Part shown: piece by piece, positions 12,967 through 24,931 of the stretch
How the letters are laid out: each line of letters begins with the position of its first letter
How positions within the stretch are numbered: position 1 is the first letter of the stretch
Source of the DNA: Zygnema cylindricum
Lineage: Eukaryota > Streptophyta > Zygnematophyceae > Zygnematales > Zygnemataceae
NCBI GenBank assembly: GCA_037447655.1
Contig: JBBHKE010001068.1
Location: 45,013-109,012, forward strand
Direction of reading: 5' to 3'
Length of the DNA: 64,000 nucleotides
Made by a program: the position numbers and the translations under genes
Notes under the pieces: generated by a model
The model's input: the letters and a program-made list of their open reading frames with translations, nothing else
Database searches by the model: none
Told to the model about the DNA's origin: nothing

Positions 12967-13376
12967 CCGTACTATCTAAATGCTGTTTATGATCGCCTTT
13001 TTTAATTCAGTGATTCACCCAACATCCATGATCTCCGTGGTTGTGGACCTTAGCTTGCTTGTGGCTAGACTTGCCTAGGTTTTTTATTTTTTGTAGGCGG
13101 TCAACTCAGGTATTTTTCTTTTGGATCTTTGTTTTTGTTTGCAATGTTTTGATTGGTTTCATTTTTTCCACGTAGCTTACTTTCTTGTGACTCTTGTAGT
13201 TTTTAAACGTTTTTATAGTTTTGCCGCTTCTAAACACAGATGGTTTTACCATCGCGATTTTTGCAATGAAAGACTCCCCGCTTCATTTTGAATACTAAAT
13301 TGTAGTTAAGCCGTACATGCCAGATAGCGCAATACCTAGTTTGTACGTTTTTCACTTTTTTTTTTCCAGTTTAAAA

Positions 13377-13640
13377 CATAGTTCAAAAGTAGGCGTTTTT
13401 ATGGTAGGCCTTTGGTCGGCGCCTTTATCGTAAGTTGTGTTATGGACTTTTCATGTGATCTTCTTAGATCTCTACTTTGATCAAATACTGTCCGATCGTC
13501 TGAATCTGACGGTGTAAATTAAAACTTTGGTCCGAATGTTTTAATTGGTCCGAATAGGTCCGAATACAATATGGGTCTTAAGGTCATATTGTATGTTTTG
13601 TATACAATAGGCATATTGTATGGGCCTACTTTCACCTATG
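13377..13640. mobile_element. hAT-type non-autonomous element, copy C (clipped right terminus)
   Basis: The left end is CATAGTTCAAAAGTAGG. The right end is shortened to CCTATG after the shared subterminal phrase gggcctactttca. A perfect 8-bp duplication gtttaaaa (13369-13376, 13641-13648) shows the shortened end is the real insertion boundary or was shortened precisely afterwards. The internal sequence is close to copy B. Confidence 0.9.
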
Positions 13641-13648
13641 GTTTAAAA

Positions 13649-14516
13649 TAGCTTGGCGGGTAGCCGCGTGTGCATGTGCACATATCGTGCTTTAAAACAT
13701 CTGCAAATTTCAGGGTAAAGTGGTAAATCCTAACTTTGCGGATGTTTTGTGCCTATTTTTCGTCTGCCACGTCATGGGAGGACGCAAAGTCGGGAAAGTT
13801 CCATTTAAGACTATGCTACCGTCACTGTACACAAGCTACTGCAGTCTGTACTGGTTGCCGTTTGGAGATCGCCAATCAAAATGTACGATCCTTACTTTTT
13901 TACATCCAAACCGTTGGATCAATAATCCGAGAAGAGCGTGGGGAAAAAGCTGTTTCAAATAATTGGCGAATAAAACATTATCGCGTAGAAAAGATAACAC
14001 ACGGTGCACCGTACTTTACCGTACTGTCCTCTTTTGGACATGACGTCGTGATTTGTAAACTTCTCACGTCACGTTTCGCTTTATTGTTATTACTTGGTAG
14101 CTACTACCACTTCTGTCCACTGCAGAGCCAAATTTTTGGTGAAATGTGTCTCCTTTCTCTGCCAGAGCTGCCAGTGTCCGCTTCTTTCCTGTTCAAGCCT
14201 TCAGAGGTTATTACTTTTCCAGCTTGTCCATTTTACAATAATGAACTTTGAAAACAAATTTTCAAAGAGAATACACTGAAATTATAAAATTACGTAACAT
14301 CTCTCCTCATATAATACGTCCTTCATAGATTGTTTCTAAAATAGAATCCCCTGGAAATTGGTGTACTAAATAAAGTCTCTCCTGACATACGTCCTTCATA
14401 AATCATTTTTCAAATTGAATCCTCTGAAATTGGTACACTAAGTAACTTATCTCTTGACGTACGTATAATCCTTTGTAGATTATTTCTTCTCCAATTTGTT
14501 TGAATTCTTTCTTAGA
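13649..14516. other. Region upstream of quinolinate synthase; promoter not resolved
   Basis: Contains a worn sequence related to the foldback elements (about 13830-14010) and an open frame at 13736-14251 without recognisable domains. Just before the first ATG the plus strand reads gaattctttcttagaATGATG. This would be a good splice acceptor, so a 5' untranslated exon may exist upstream. Confidence 0.4.
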
Positions 14517-17500
14517 ATGATGACTCTTGAAGCAGCTTTGCAGATTTCCTCCGCAATTCCAAGAGGAGGATGTAAGGTTGTATCTCCACTGGAAAATTTC
14601 CATAAACCTCAACAGTTGCGTCATTTTTGCAACATGAAGAAGAAAACCAGTGCAACGAAAAAAGAGAAGGATTGGAAACAATATTGTAGTATTAAGGCAG
14701 AACAGCCTACAGGCTCTCTTGTAACTGACTTGAAAACACCATCCGGAGAGCTCTTAAATTTGACTTTATCTCAGGAAGAAGAGCTTGCATCTGTGGAGGC
14801 TCTTCAAACAATTTCCAGAGAATTTGAAGCTTTACCTGATTATCGGTCAAAAACGAGGTTATTGTTAGAATATGCTTCAAGACTTGGTAGAATGTCGGAG
14901 GATTTACGTGTCAGAGAAAACCGAGTTATGGGATGTACAGCACAGGTTTGGGTGTCAGCAGAAACTGACAAAAATGGTCTCATGCAATTTAGTGTGGACA
15001 GTGATTCTGAAATATCAAAGGGAATTGGAGCTATTCTGGTGAAGGTACTTAGTGATAAGACTCCAGAGGAGGTCCTTTCTTTTGATTCAACTGTCTTTCG
15101 TTCCCTTCAGCAACTTTTAGGGTCATCTCTCCAGCATCCTTCTCGGAGCAATTCTCTGTATTCTGTGTTACAGGCAATGCAAAAGAAGACTCGTCTATTG
15201 ACACAGCCCTCCTCCATGGATAGGTTTCCCTCTCTCCTTGTTACCACTGACGGAGCTCTTGAAGCTCAAGGAGACTTTGCTATAGCTCAAGCCAAGTACT
15301 TAGAGCCTGATCAAAAGGCAGTCGACAAACTTGGTTCGTTGTTGAAAGCGAAAAAAATTGGCGTTGTTGCACACTTTTATATGGACCCTGAGGTACAAGG
15401 AGTTCTTGTAGCAGTTCGTCAACAGTGGCCACATATTAATATTTCCGATTCACTTGTTATGGCTGATTGTGCTTTGGCAATGGCAAACGCTGGTTGTCAA
15501 CAAATTGCAGTTTTAGGGGTTGACTTTATGGCAGAAAACGTTCGAGCAATTCTTGACCGAGGCGGTTTTGCGCATATTCCTGTCCTTCGGATGGCCTCAG
15601 AAAATATCGGATGTTCTTTAGCCGAGGCGGCTCAAAGTGACACTTACCTTCAGTACTTGGGGGAAGCTTCACAGACTCCTCGATCTGTCCATGTCATTTA
15701 TATCAACACATCGTTGGAGACGAAAGCAAAAGCCCATGGGATGCTTCCGACAATCACTTGTACTTCTTCAAATGTGGTGCAAACAGTGCTCCAGGTGAGG
15801 TCGACATGGCACTTTAAAGAACAGTTGCAAGGCTGCTGGTTCATCTTTTTCTGCAATCGCCATTTTTAAACTATTTGCTGGATATCAGTAGACACGAATA
15901 AATTGCAGTTTTTTCTAATGTAGTGCAAACAGCGTGTCCCAGGTGAGGTATACATGGCACTTTAAAGAAAAGTTGCAAGGTCGTTATCGTCTATTTCTGC
16001 AATTTTTATATGTAGTTTTAATAATTTTTGCTGTCGTTTGATGGATGTCAGGAGGCCCAAATTAATTGCAATTCTTTCAAAGTGATGCAAATAGTACTTT
16101 AAGTGAGAAACACACGTGCAAAAGAACATGTACAACCCTGTTATCATTTTTTTTTTTCAACATTTGCTGTTAGTGCAGTATTTGCTGGATGTCAGTTGGC
16201 CCAATTCAGATAGCAGGCTGAGGGAGGCTGTGGGGATAACAGAGAGAGGGAGGGATAGGGAGGGGGGACAACGGAGAAAGGGGAAGAGAGTCTCTCTAGG
16301 GGAGGAACTGTGTCCATTTTTTTATATTTTTCACGTGCTTTTTAGTTTATATATTATCGTTCTTTATATCTACAAGTCCATTTTTTTTTCACTTGCTTCC
16401 TAATTATACGTTTTTGTTCTTTATATGGTGGATGAAATAGGCCTTTTCCCAGGTGCCTGACCTGACAGTCTGGTACGGTCCGGATACATACATGGGAGGT
16501 AACCTCGCAGAGATGCTTCGCCAGGTGGCAGAATTATCGGACGAGGATATTTCGGCAGTTCACAAAGCTCATAACCGTACTTCCATTAGGGAACTGTTAC
16601 CCAGACTGCGATATTACCAGGTGCTGTACAGCGTGACACTGCTGTTGGAGTCGATAAATTATTTGCATGGGGTTTCTGTTAGTGTTGATAATAATTTTAA
16701 TTCAGTTCCAAATGACATGGCTTCTTCTAACCTTTTAAAGAATTAGCGTTGAGAGAAAACAATTGGGTGTTATAATGCAATTTTATGGTCAGAGGGCACA
16801 AAGGGTGTATACAGCTCATCGCTATTAGAGTCCATCACTCTAATTCAAGTGAAGTGTAAGTGTTTTCTTTTTGCCCCAAAATTATAAATTTGTGTTAGTA
16901 ACTCTTTTAAGTGGCCCATGATGAGCCACGCTGCTAAACATAATTTGGTGTAGTTAATTTCATTAACACCAATTTTATCAAGTTAGTTCACTAACATTAA
17001 AAGCGATGGGCGGTGAGTAAAACTTGATAACTCCTCTTGTAGTTTAACACCACTTGTACACTGCCTGTCGTTATTGAAGTAATGGAATTTATCAGTGTAA
17101 ATGCGAAATTAAAAAGTATAATACTAATTTAGTTTTTTTGGCGGATTGTAGGCCACCTCTTAAATAGTGTTATTAACACTAGTTTTTGATTTTTGGCCAA
17201 AAAAAGTCGCAACCGAACTAGTATTGTTAACTCTAATAGCGATGGGCGGGGTAGTGTGTCACGACAATTATCTAGACCCCAAACCAGATTTGCACTAAAA
17301 TCACATTAAGGTGTGCAACGACCAGGTCTTCTTGAGCATATCCTCCACAAATGATCTCATCATAAGATGTCCCCGGTTTGCTTTAGAAGAGTAAAGGTTT
17401 GTTAATTCAAATTGGTTTTAGAAGCTGATCTTCGGTTCTGCACCGGAAGATGGTGCAAAATGTAATATCTGATTGAACCAAAATAGAGTCTTGTCAGGCC

Positions 17501-20500
17501 TAATTGCTAAATGCAGAATTTTGTGCAATTTTGAGGAGTAAAGCTGCCAAGTTCTCAGCAGTGGGGGAGATATAAATTTGGTCTTTGAGATAATGAGAGA
17601 AGGCTGAAGTTAAATGGCAGCGAAGGATAATTTCTAGTACTATGGAGAGTTGGTTATGGTGGATAATGGACACGGTGGATAATGTTTTAGGTTTTTGAGG
17701 TGGAGGCTAAGCGGAACAGTAGTGAGCTTAAACTTGGATGTTAAGCAAGGTTTGTTTGAAGGCTTGAAACAGGGCAAGTTGCATCATATGTTTTTCGATA
17801 GGCAAGAAAACAGAGCAGGTGTCGAAAGATCAAGGAGTGGTACACTTTTCATCGCTTTTAGTGTAAAGGAATTACTATTACTAAAGCGAAATTGGTGAAA
17901 ATAATACTAATTTAGGGCAGAGCAACGCGGCTGTTTTAACTCCACTCCCTTATTTTTGTTAACACTGTTTTATGATTTTCGGCCAAAAAAAGTTGAGATT
18001 GAATTGCTGTTATTATTGTTGGGCAATGTACTACAAGCATTGATGGAAGTTGTATGAAGTAAATATTAGAGCAAAAACCTAGCATATCTCTTGAAACTCA
18101 AGGGAAAATAGCGATGATTCTGTTGGAGTTTTAAGAGCCGAGCAGGTCATATGGGGAAGGTCAATAGAAAATGAAAGGAAGCCTGAGTTGGAAGTGGTGG
18201 GACAGGAAACTTGATGGGGTGGCGCATTGAGAAGTTTGGATGGACGTGTACGCTGGCAAAATATTGTTTCAGGTCGATGTTTAAGCTGGTATAGGAACTA
18301 GTAATTAGTTTTTATCCACGGACGGATTTTGGTATCAACAGTGTTACAGCGAGCTACCCTGAAATTGACGGTTCATCAATCACAGGAAACGTATTTCTTT
18401 TCAATCTCATTAAAAGTTTCCTCCTTTGTAATGCAGGATGGAGCCTGTATCGTGCATGACTTGTTCAATCAGGAGGTTGTGGACCGTGTAAGAAGTTGTT
18501 ATGGAGATGCATATCAAACAGCACATTTTGAGGTTCCAGGAGAGATGTTTGCATTAGCCATGGAGGCTCGCAGTCGAGGAATGGGGGTAGTGGGTTCAAC
18601 ACAAAATATTTTAGACTTCATCTCTGAACGGACACAGGAGGCAATACAACGCGGTTTTGATGATCGGTTACAGTTTGTACTTGGTACCGAGGCTGGTATG
18701 ATAACGGCTATTGTACAGCAGGTGAAAGGACAGCTTGCAGATGCACATGCAAAGGGGCTTACTGCAAATTTGGAAGTAGAAATTGTTTTTCCGGTCAGTA
18801 GTTCAGCAATTTCGACCACCGAAAATAACAGCTCATTAGGAAATAAGAAGGAACTCCCAGAAGATCTCAAAAAGCTTTCCATCGTCCCCGGAGTAAGCAG
18901 TGGAGAAGGCTGTTCTGCTTCAGGCGGTTGTGCTTCTTGCCCATACATGAAGGTGAAGTGTTATTGCCTTCTTTCCTACTGCATTATCAGTATGAGAGCA
19001 ATTCAGGATTCAGAGTGAGACTCTTGAACAGCAACTGTTTTTGGGTGCAAATGCGGTAACCAGTGTTTTGTAACCAATGTCTTGTAATTAAGTTTCCTGT
19101 AATTTATACCTTGTTGTTGCATCGGCTATGTTACTGTGCTTTTGTAACAAAAACCTCTGAGAGTCAGAAATGTGCTTGTTTGATCTGCTCAATATGATAG
19201 GGACCCAATTTATGGCAAATGTGAAGTGATTTATCACATCTCCACATTTTAAAAGATCTACTAAGGTACGGAAACGTCATAAATGGATAGCTCAATTGTT
19301 TTCATGTTTAGTCGAAATGTATGGAAACATTAAACCTATGCCCATAAATGCTTTTACTTGGCAGATGAACAGCCTTGATGCCTTGCTTCACGTTTGCTCG
19401 TTGGTGGGGACACCTGGCGAATCGTTATTGGCCGGATACGAGGCGCGAACTTTTGCAGAAGGAGAGGTGGCTGGAAGACCTGTGGCAGACATTGGCTGCG
19501 AACCCATCCTGCACATGCGCCATTTTCAGGTGAGAGCACTCTTTTTAACTACTGAGACACGAAGCTATGCGCCTTTTTTAGGTCAGGACACTATTATGTC
19601 TTAACTATTAACGGGGTAATTACACATGCGAATACCGGCGTTGATGGCTAGTAATCGCAGTAATTATATAGATAAATATACAATTGGTACACTTTTTTGT
19701 ACGATTACTCCAATTACTGGCCAGTAACGCTAAAAGTTGCCTATTGTGTAATTGCTCTGGAAGCCACAAAAATTATTGTTTCACTGTTGCTCATCCAGTA
19801 TAAAGAGATGTTTGTAATTCAGTTCGGTTACCAGATAATAGTGTTGACAGGATTGTTATGCATTTTTAGTTGTTATTTTAAACGGTATTTGAAGGAGCTA
19901 TGACTTGTTGAAGTACCAAAAGAATTTGTATTTTGAATCGGAAATGAGTAACTTCGGCCAACCAATTTAGTTTGTCATTTTGCTCTTCAAGTAGTATTTT
20001 TTCTGTTTACGAGTTGAAATGGTTGTTAGTCGTCCATTAGTTTCCAAGCCATTTTTTCCATCCTTCCAGGACAAGGGTGTACACCAAAATTAATGAGCCG
20101 ATTCACTGTACATTTGAGCACTAGATATATACACTGATACTGTGCTGTAGTACGACATTGACACTTGTAGTAACGTTTACGCCAGCTTAACGTACAAAGT
20201 TACAAATTAACACACGAATTGGCGTAACTCGCAACAATTTGCAGCAAAAACATGTCCCTTAGAAGTCAGGTTTAGAAATAAGATAACAATCAGTCTCTAA
20301 GTATTCCTATTGGTCCACGTCCGCTCCAGGTCTTTTCTCATTCTGTATACGTGCATTATAACTGTACACTGTTCACATGTAGCAGCAGTTCAAATGAGAG
20401 GAGGAGATCTCCTTCGTCAGTTAAAATTGAGGGAAAGAAAGATGTCTTGCTGCAGTCTATCACACCATCTTAAAATTATTGTGAATGAGTACTACTGGCC

Positions 20501-20708
20501 TGTCATCTCCAGAATGAGTACCAAGTCGTATTTTTCAGAATGAGTACCAGGCGGTTACCTGGCTGTCTTGTTTAGAATTAGTGTGATTAAGAGTCTAGGA
20601 ATTGATTTTAACGGGAGGATTTTGTTTTGAGGATTGCAGAAGACGAAGTTACTCTCGCAGGAATTGGTAGAGGACATATTGACGAGGAATGCTGTTCCTA
20701 TCTCATAG
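14517..20708 (+). CDS. QS: SufE-quinolinate synthase, plastid type (NadA with N-terminal SufE domain)
   Basis: Five exons: 14517-15794, 16453-16620, 18437-18952, 19365-19529 and 20640-20708 (stop TAG). All junctions are phase 0 with GT-AG introns, giving 731 residues, near plant QS (about 718). The protein condenses iminoaspartate with dihydroxyacetone phosphate to quinolinate in NAD synthesis. Residues 1 to about 60 look like a plastid transit peptide. The SufE domain is at about 90-230, with the sulfur-acceptor Cys140 in VMGCTAQVWV. The NadA domain runs from about 265 to the end. Candidate [4Fe-4S] ligands, by analogy with bacterial NadA, are Cys366 (ENIGCSLAEA), Cys415 (TCTSSNVV) and Cys648 (CASCPYMK/MNSL, split by intron 3). 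The last exon encodes only 22 residues (KTKLLSQELVEDIL...), found by phase and C-terminal similarity. Tandem ATGs at 14517 and 14520 are alternative starts. Confidence 0.95.
15765..16215 (+). repeat. Tandem copies of the QS exon 1/intron 1 boundary
   Basis: The true boundary (gtggtgcaaacagtgctccag then gtgagg, 15775-15800) is followed by two decayed repeats of the same exon end plus intron start: gtagtgcaaacagcg...ccaggtgagg at about 15921-15950 and gtgatgcaaatag...aagtgag at about 16082-16110. Spacings are about 146 and 161 bp. Each unit also repeats the downstream phrase tttgctggatgtcag. Confidence 0.8.
16810..17019. mobile_element. TA-flanked foldback element in QS intron 2 (first)
   Basis: The left end tacagctcatcgctattaga and right end ttaaaagcgatgggcggtga are imperfect inverted repeats bounded by TA. 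The element is about 210 bp and non-coding. It belongs to the subfamily whose ends read CGCCCATCGCTATTAGAG. Confidence 0.55.
17057..17253. mobile_element. TA-flanked foldback element in QS intron 2 (second)
   Basis: The left end tacactgcctgtcgttattg matches the reverse complement of the right end ctctaatagcgatgggcggg with mismatches. The inside has the family phrase ttaacactagtttttgattt. It lies 37 bp after the previous element in the same intron. Confidence 0.55.
17841..18030. mobile_element. Degenerate foldback element in QS intron 2 (third)
   Basis: Starts tacacttttcatcgctttta and ends ttattgttgggcaatgta. The middle resembles the second element (ttaacactgttttatgattt, ttcggccaaaaaaagttgag). 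This is an old, worn copy. Confidence 0.45.
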
Positions 20709-21663
20709 TTAGAGACAGACGTGGTTGTTTTTTTTATGTAGTGCGTAAACATGTGAATAGGCAGCTGTTTCTTACCAAAAGTATTTCTTACAAGGTTTGG
20801 AAAGTCTTAGGAAGTGATGTTTTAGTCCAAGGTTCGTCAGGTATGGAAAGCATAACTTAATATGGATGTTTAGAGGTTGTAGTAAAGGGCCCGCAAGAAG
20901 GCCCTTTTTTTTCTTCTTCTTTTATTTTTTCTTCTTTTTTTGTTTCTTTTTTTTTTGCTTTTGTGGTTATCCTGTAAGGCCTGGGAAGTCCAATCATCGA
21001 GGTCTTTCTTCTTTTTTGAGATGTAGCGAGTGTAAGTTTTTAAGGACAACAACGATGATAGAATTATTATTGCCCCGACAAAATCAAAAAGAGAAGATGA
21101 GTAACTATCTATTTTTTGGACTTTTGAAGATTAACAACTTGACATTCCTATTGACGGGGGCATAAAATGGTATAGATGGTTAGAGAACATAAAACTGTAC
21201 TAACTTTTTTTCTCTGCTTACAGTTATTGAGCTTAGTCGCTAAAACAGTAGAAGAAAGCTTCTTAAGTTACCTCTTCCATCATCTCTTTAACATAGTCTC
21301 ACTTATACTTAACATATATTGATTGGAACTTTGACAACTGGAAATCAAACTGGATAATAAACAGTTAGCATGGAGACTTCTTTGGTGTTAATGTAACATT
21401 TGTAGTACAAAGGATGTGGAAGGTATTTGATAGCTTAATGCATAGTCGTTGTATTCGTTCGAAAGATGTTTGCATAGATTGGAAATCTTAACACATTCCA
21501 TAAGAAAAGTGTCATAACACTTGATTTCAAATGGTATACATAGCTACTATTTGTGACATCCAGTGACAACAAATCTTGTTACTCGTTGAAAGAATTTTCA
21601 ATCAAAAGTGGCCCCCAAAAGTTAATTAGGTGTGGTATGTGTGCCGCTTAATAAACATTAATA
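20709..21663. other. Intergenic region 3' of quinolinate synthase
   Basis: AT-rich, with a T-rich tract at 20906-20962 and no recognisable coding sequence. It presumably includes the QS 3' untranslated region. Nothing else can be supported. Confidence 0.5.
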
Positions 21664-21728
21664 GATGCAGGATAAATTAAAAAGCACGATAGTTAACCAT
21701 CTGAGTCTGGGGGTACAAAAGGGGTGGG
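21664..21728 (-). mobile_element. LINE-type 3' tail (minus strand), first copy
   Basis: On the minus strand this reads cccacccc, ttttgtacccccagactcag, atggttaactatcgtgcttt, then a short T-rich end. The same tail, slightly diverged, occurs at 28257-28316. Sharing only a 3' end, with different upstream DNA, is what 5'-truncated LINE insertions look like. The minus frame above it (21729-22053) is not recognisable. Confidence 0.5.
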
Positions 21729-21887
21729 TCCTTTCGAGACATTTTTTTTCGTTTGTTTCCCTATGTTCTCGGTTTTCAGTTTCTTCTAAGCCATTGGTTT
21801 CCTTTGTTCTCGGGTACTCAGGTTGGTTTACCATCAAGCTTTCTTCACAAAGCTCTTCATAGCGATTCACACTAAAGTATATATGTA

Positions 21888-21972
21888 CATATAAACGGTA
21901 AATAGTATAAACGGTATACGTATACAGTACGCATACGGTATACGTATACGTATACGGTATACAGTATATGCT
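21888..21972. repeat. TACGTA/GGTATAC-type simple repeat
   Basis: Alternating purine-pyrimidine tract built from cggtatacgtatacg-like units, with local palindromes. Non-coding. Confidence 0.75.
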
Positions 21973-22053
21973 TAAACATATAAACGGTTCACACCTTACA
22001 AAAGTGGAAGCACCACTGGAACCTATCGCACAAAAACAGTGAAAAGTCAACAA

Positions 22054-22971
22054 ATGATTTTTTGAACAATGTTCGCACCACCCTTTGCTAACCTTAGTCC
22101 ACTAATGGACAACATTTGATAAAGGAACTAGTAATAATTTGTACACATAATGACGAATAATTTGTGCCAATGACACATTGCCCCAACATCACATTGCCCT
22201 CGAGGTCACAATTGAGGCACTACAGTTTTATTTAAGCAATCCCAACTCTAACAAAAGCTTTAGGGAATCGCACTGTACAGCCTCTCTAATGATATCTCCA
22301 CAATCGAGGATATTCCCATTGGTCCAACGATTCTCATGTCATGTCACGGAGAGGAACGCAAGACAACAACCGGAAAGCTGTAGTGAAAGTCTCCTTGAAT
22401 TTCTTAATAGACATTTCTCAAAACTCCCTCGAAACTCCCTCGTGTAGATCGCAAAATGGGCTATAACTCTAGAAGAATAACTTGAATGTTCTACCATGAC
22501 TCGTCAAAAGCACGAACCAAAAAACCTTTTTTGCATTTGGTCCACGAGCAACAAAAAGAGTGTTCCTGATTTAAGGATTTGTCTTTACTGATACATGGTT
22601 GACATGGTTGACATTGCTGGTCGGAGCCAGATCATACAACTACATAGAAAACACTTCTCAGTTTCCTATTGGTGAAGAAAACGGAAAAAACGGTTTTTGT
22701 ATGAACAGCAAAAAGCTGACTGATCAAATAACTCTGCATTTAAGATACACCTATACCTGATGAGATTTGCCACACCAGACTTCAACCTTTCTAGTAAAGC
22801 ATGTTCCGCCTCTGTTTGTTCCTCCTCTCTCCAGTTTCTCCTATATGTTTCTCCTTTGTTTGGGTTTTTTCCTTTTCTTTTCAAGAAACCATTACTCGCT
22901 CTGTCCACAAGCCCTCCAATTGTCCCAATTTGCTCAAGAAAAAGCTTGTTGTTTATCGTAAAAATAAACTA
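22054..22971. other. Intergenic region between the LINE tail and COX23
   Basis: AT-rich. The minus frame 22666-22908 has no recognised domain. The 3' untranslated region of COX23 should lie just below 22972. Confidence 0.4.
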
Positions 22972-24211
22972 TTAAAACAACGACTTCTTTTTATTGGCTT
23001 CCAGTCTCAGTAGCCTCTGCAACAACAATCGTCTCACGACTGTTTCAGTTAACTTTTCATGAAAAATTGCAGGTCATCGAGTCAGAAATCAACAAAAATC
23101 AAGCCTTTGCCTTTTAAATTAATAATCGATTAAGCAAAACATAACAACTAAAAAAAACAGTATGGACAGATACGATCAGATAAAGAAAAAGGTGCTTTTC
23201 AATTATTTGGGTAGTTAAACTGATATTTGGATAGTTAAATTCAGTTAGGAAACAAGGAAACAGATATACACCGCAAAAAAAAATTATATACAAAAGAACG
23301 GGGGAGTGGCTATGTCAACAGATTTTTTCATACTAGAAACAAACAGACATGAAGGAGTCAGTTACATAAATATGACAAAAAACTGACTCATGAAACTGGC
23401 AACAATTTAAAAAAAACCTGGAGGTTCTGCATTTTGGCTATCAACACCACAACTATAATACGATTTGCACCTAACTACTATGAAGGTGATCATGGACTTA
23501 CTTCCTGCTTCCTGCAGTCCTTGTAGGCTGCAAACTGGTCCTGACATTTGCTCTTATCGTAGTCAGAATCGTCCAAGCCTGTAAGGTCAATCACCCTAAA
23601 AGGATCAGCCTTGCATAAACCTTCCGTTGTTTCTGTAAATTGTTAGACACACAACCTTGTGCTGCCCTAAGCTACCAGCATATTTTGTCCTGCAACTTTT
23701 GCAAGGTGAATTGACCAATGCTATAAAATATCATGTTTATATAATAGTGGTAGCTTTGTTCATATCATCAAATAATTGTTACAAAAAACAATTTGTTAAT
23801 AATGCATTATGCAAATTACTGACACTTAACAATTGAAACCAAATACAGTACGCACGAAACATAGAACAAAAGAACGATATTATTCTACAGATTAAGGGAG
23901 TAAAATCGGCGTAGTGCGTTAAGAAAAATAGCGCACTACGCCTGTTTTACTGCTTTTGTGAGTAAAATCCGGAGAAAAATGCTATGCATTTGCTGTCCAT
24001 ACTTTTGTTGTAGGAATGAAGTGATAAACTGTTTTAAGAAGGAACAAAGAGAAAGGAGAGAGGAGAGAGGAGGAGAGAAGGGGAGAAAGGAGGGAGAGAG
24101 GTTTTTATTTGAGATAGATGTGTGACATTGAAGTGATGCGCTGTATTGAGTCGCGCACATCGAATCAGAAAGCTTTTTCACTCCCGCGGCAGCCGTCGAT
24201 TCCTTTGCCAT
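22972..24211 (-). CDS. COX23: COX23-like twin-CX9C protein (mitochondrial intermembrane space)
   Basis: Three minus-strand exons: 24211-24127, 23578-23502 and 23016-22972 (stop TAA). Phases fit: exon 1 leaves one base, exon 2 brings two, and exon 3 starts in phase 0. The 68-residue product has a CHCH fold with two CX9C motifs, Cys19-Cys29 (CATQYSASLQC) and Cys40-Cys50 (CQDQFAAYKDC), and a basic tail ending KKKSLF. This is the layout of plant COX23 (CHCHD7-like), a copper/cytochrome c oxidase assembly factor imported by the Mia40 route. The family match is to known plant COX23 features: SASL(K/Q)CL(E/D)D, DKSKCQD and a short basic end. The donor of intron 1 is gtcaca, a weak GT site; the alternative exon 2 start at 23630 would add residues between the two Cys pairs and break the spacing. 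A role in assembly is inferred from family membership. Confidence 0.88.
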
Positions 24212-24445
24212 TCTGTCTGCCCGGCTTTGATGGAAGCTCGACCAAACCCTAAAAAATAGTTTGCAATTAAACCCTAGGGCTTCACAGTTGCACACAAAAG
24301 GAAGAATTCTATGGAGACTACATAGGATAGAGAGGGGAGAGGGGAGAGGGGAGAGTGGAGAGAGGAGAGGAGAGAGGAGGAGAGGAGGGAGAATAGAAAG
24401 GAAGGAGAGAGTTAAGGGGAGATAGGAGAGAGGGAAGAGAAGAGA
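24040..24445. repeat. Two GGAGA-type purine tracts flanking COX23 exon 1
   Basis: Tracts at about 24047-24105 (within intron 1) and 24325-24445 (upstream of the start codon) are GGAGAG/GGAGGA-rich on the plus strand, hence pyrimidine-rich on the coding strand. The second lies where a 5' untranslated region or core promoter would be expected, about 115 bp above the ATG. Confidence 0.75.
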
Positions 24446-24931
24446 GGGCGAAGTCGACCAGGTGAAAATTGAGACTGTGACCTTCGAATCCCACCGACAT
24501 AAAAAATTTGAATTTATATTTTTTAATGAAATTTGTACAACGCGGCAAAACATTTTTCCAGGCGTTGTTTAATTAACACTGAATTAGTGTAGTGTTTTTT
24601 TTTTTTGAAGTGACTCTACCGACATTTTGAGGAGAGGCTACCTGGCGGGCAGATGAAACTTTTGAGGATGCCTTTGCCCGGGCAATGAAAATACTTCTGA
24701 AAGTACATGTGAAGGACAGAGAATTATCGTGAAAAGAGCGTAAAATTTATTGTTCGGATTGTCGTCGCTGATCCGGTCAGATGGACAAAAAAAAGAAGAA
24801 AAAACCTACAAACAAGATACCAGTCGTTCGCACTTAGCGTTCCCATTTAAAAATTTAATCAGTCGACATAGCATCCCAAGAAAATATCATCACGCGCGTC
24901 ACATGAGAACATATAAGTACAGTTCAACGTG

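Noticed and set aside
13736-14251. 171-codon plus-strand frame before QS
   Set aside because: Overlaps a worn foldback element sequence and shows no domain. It does not connect in frame with the QS exon.
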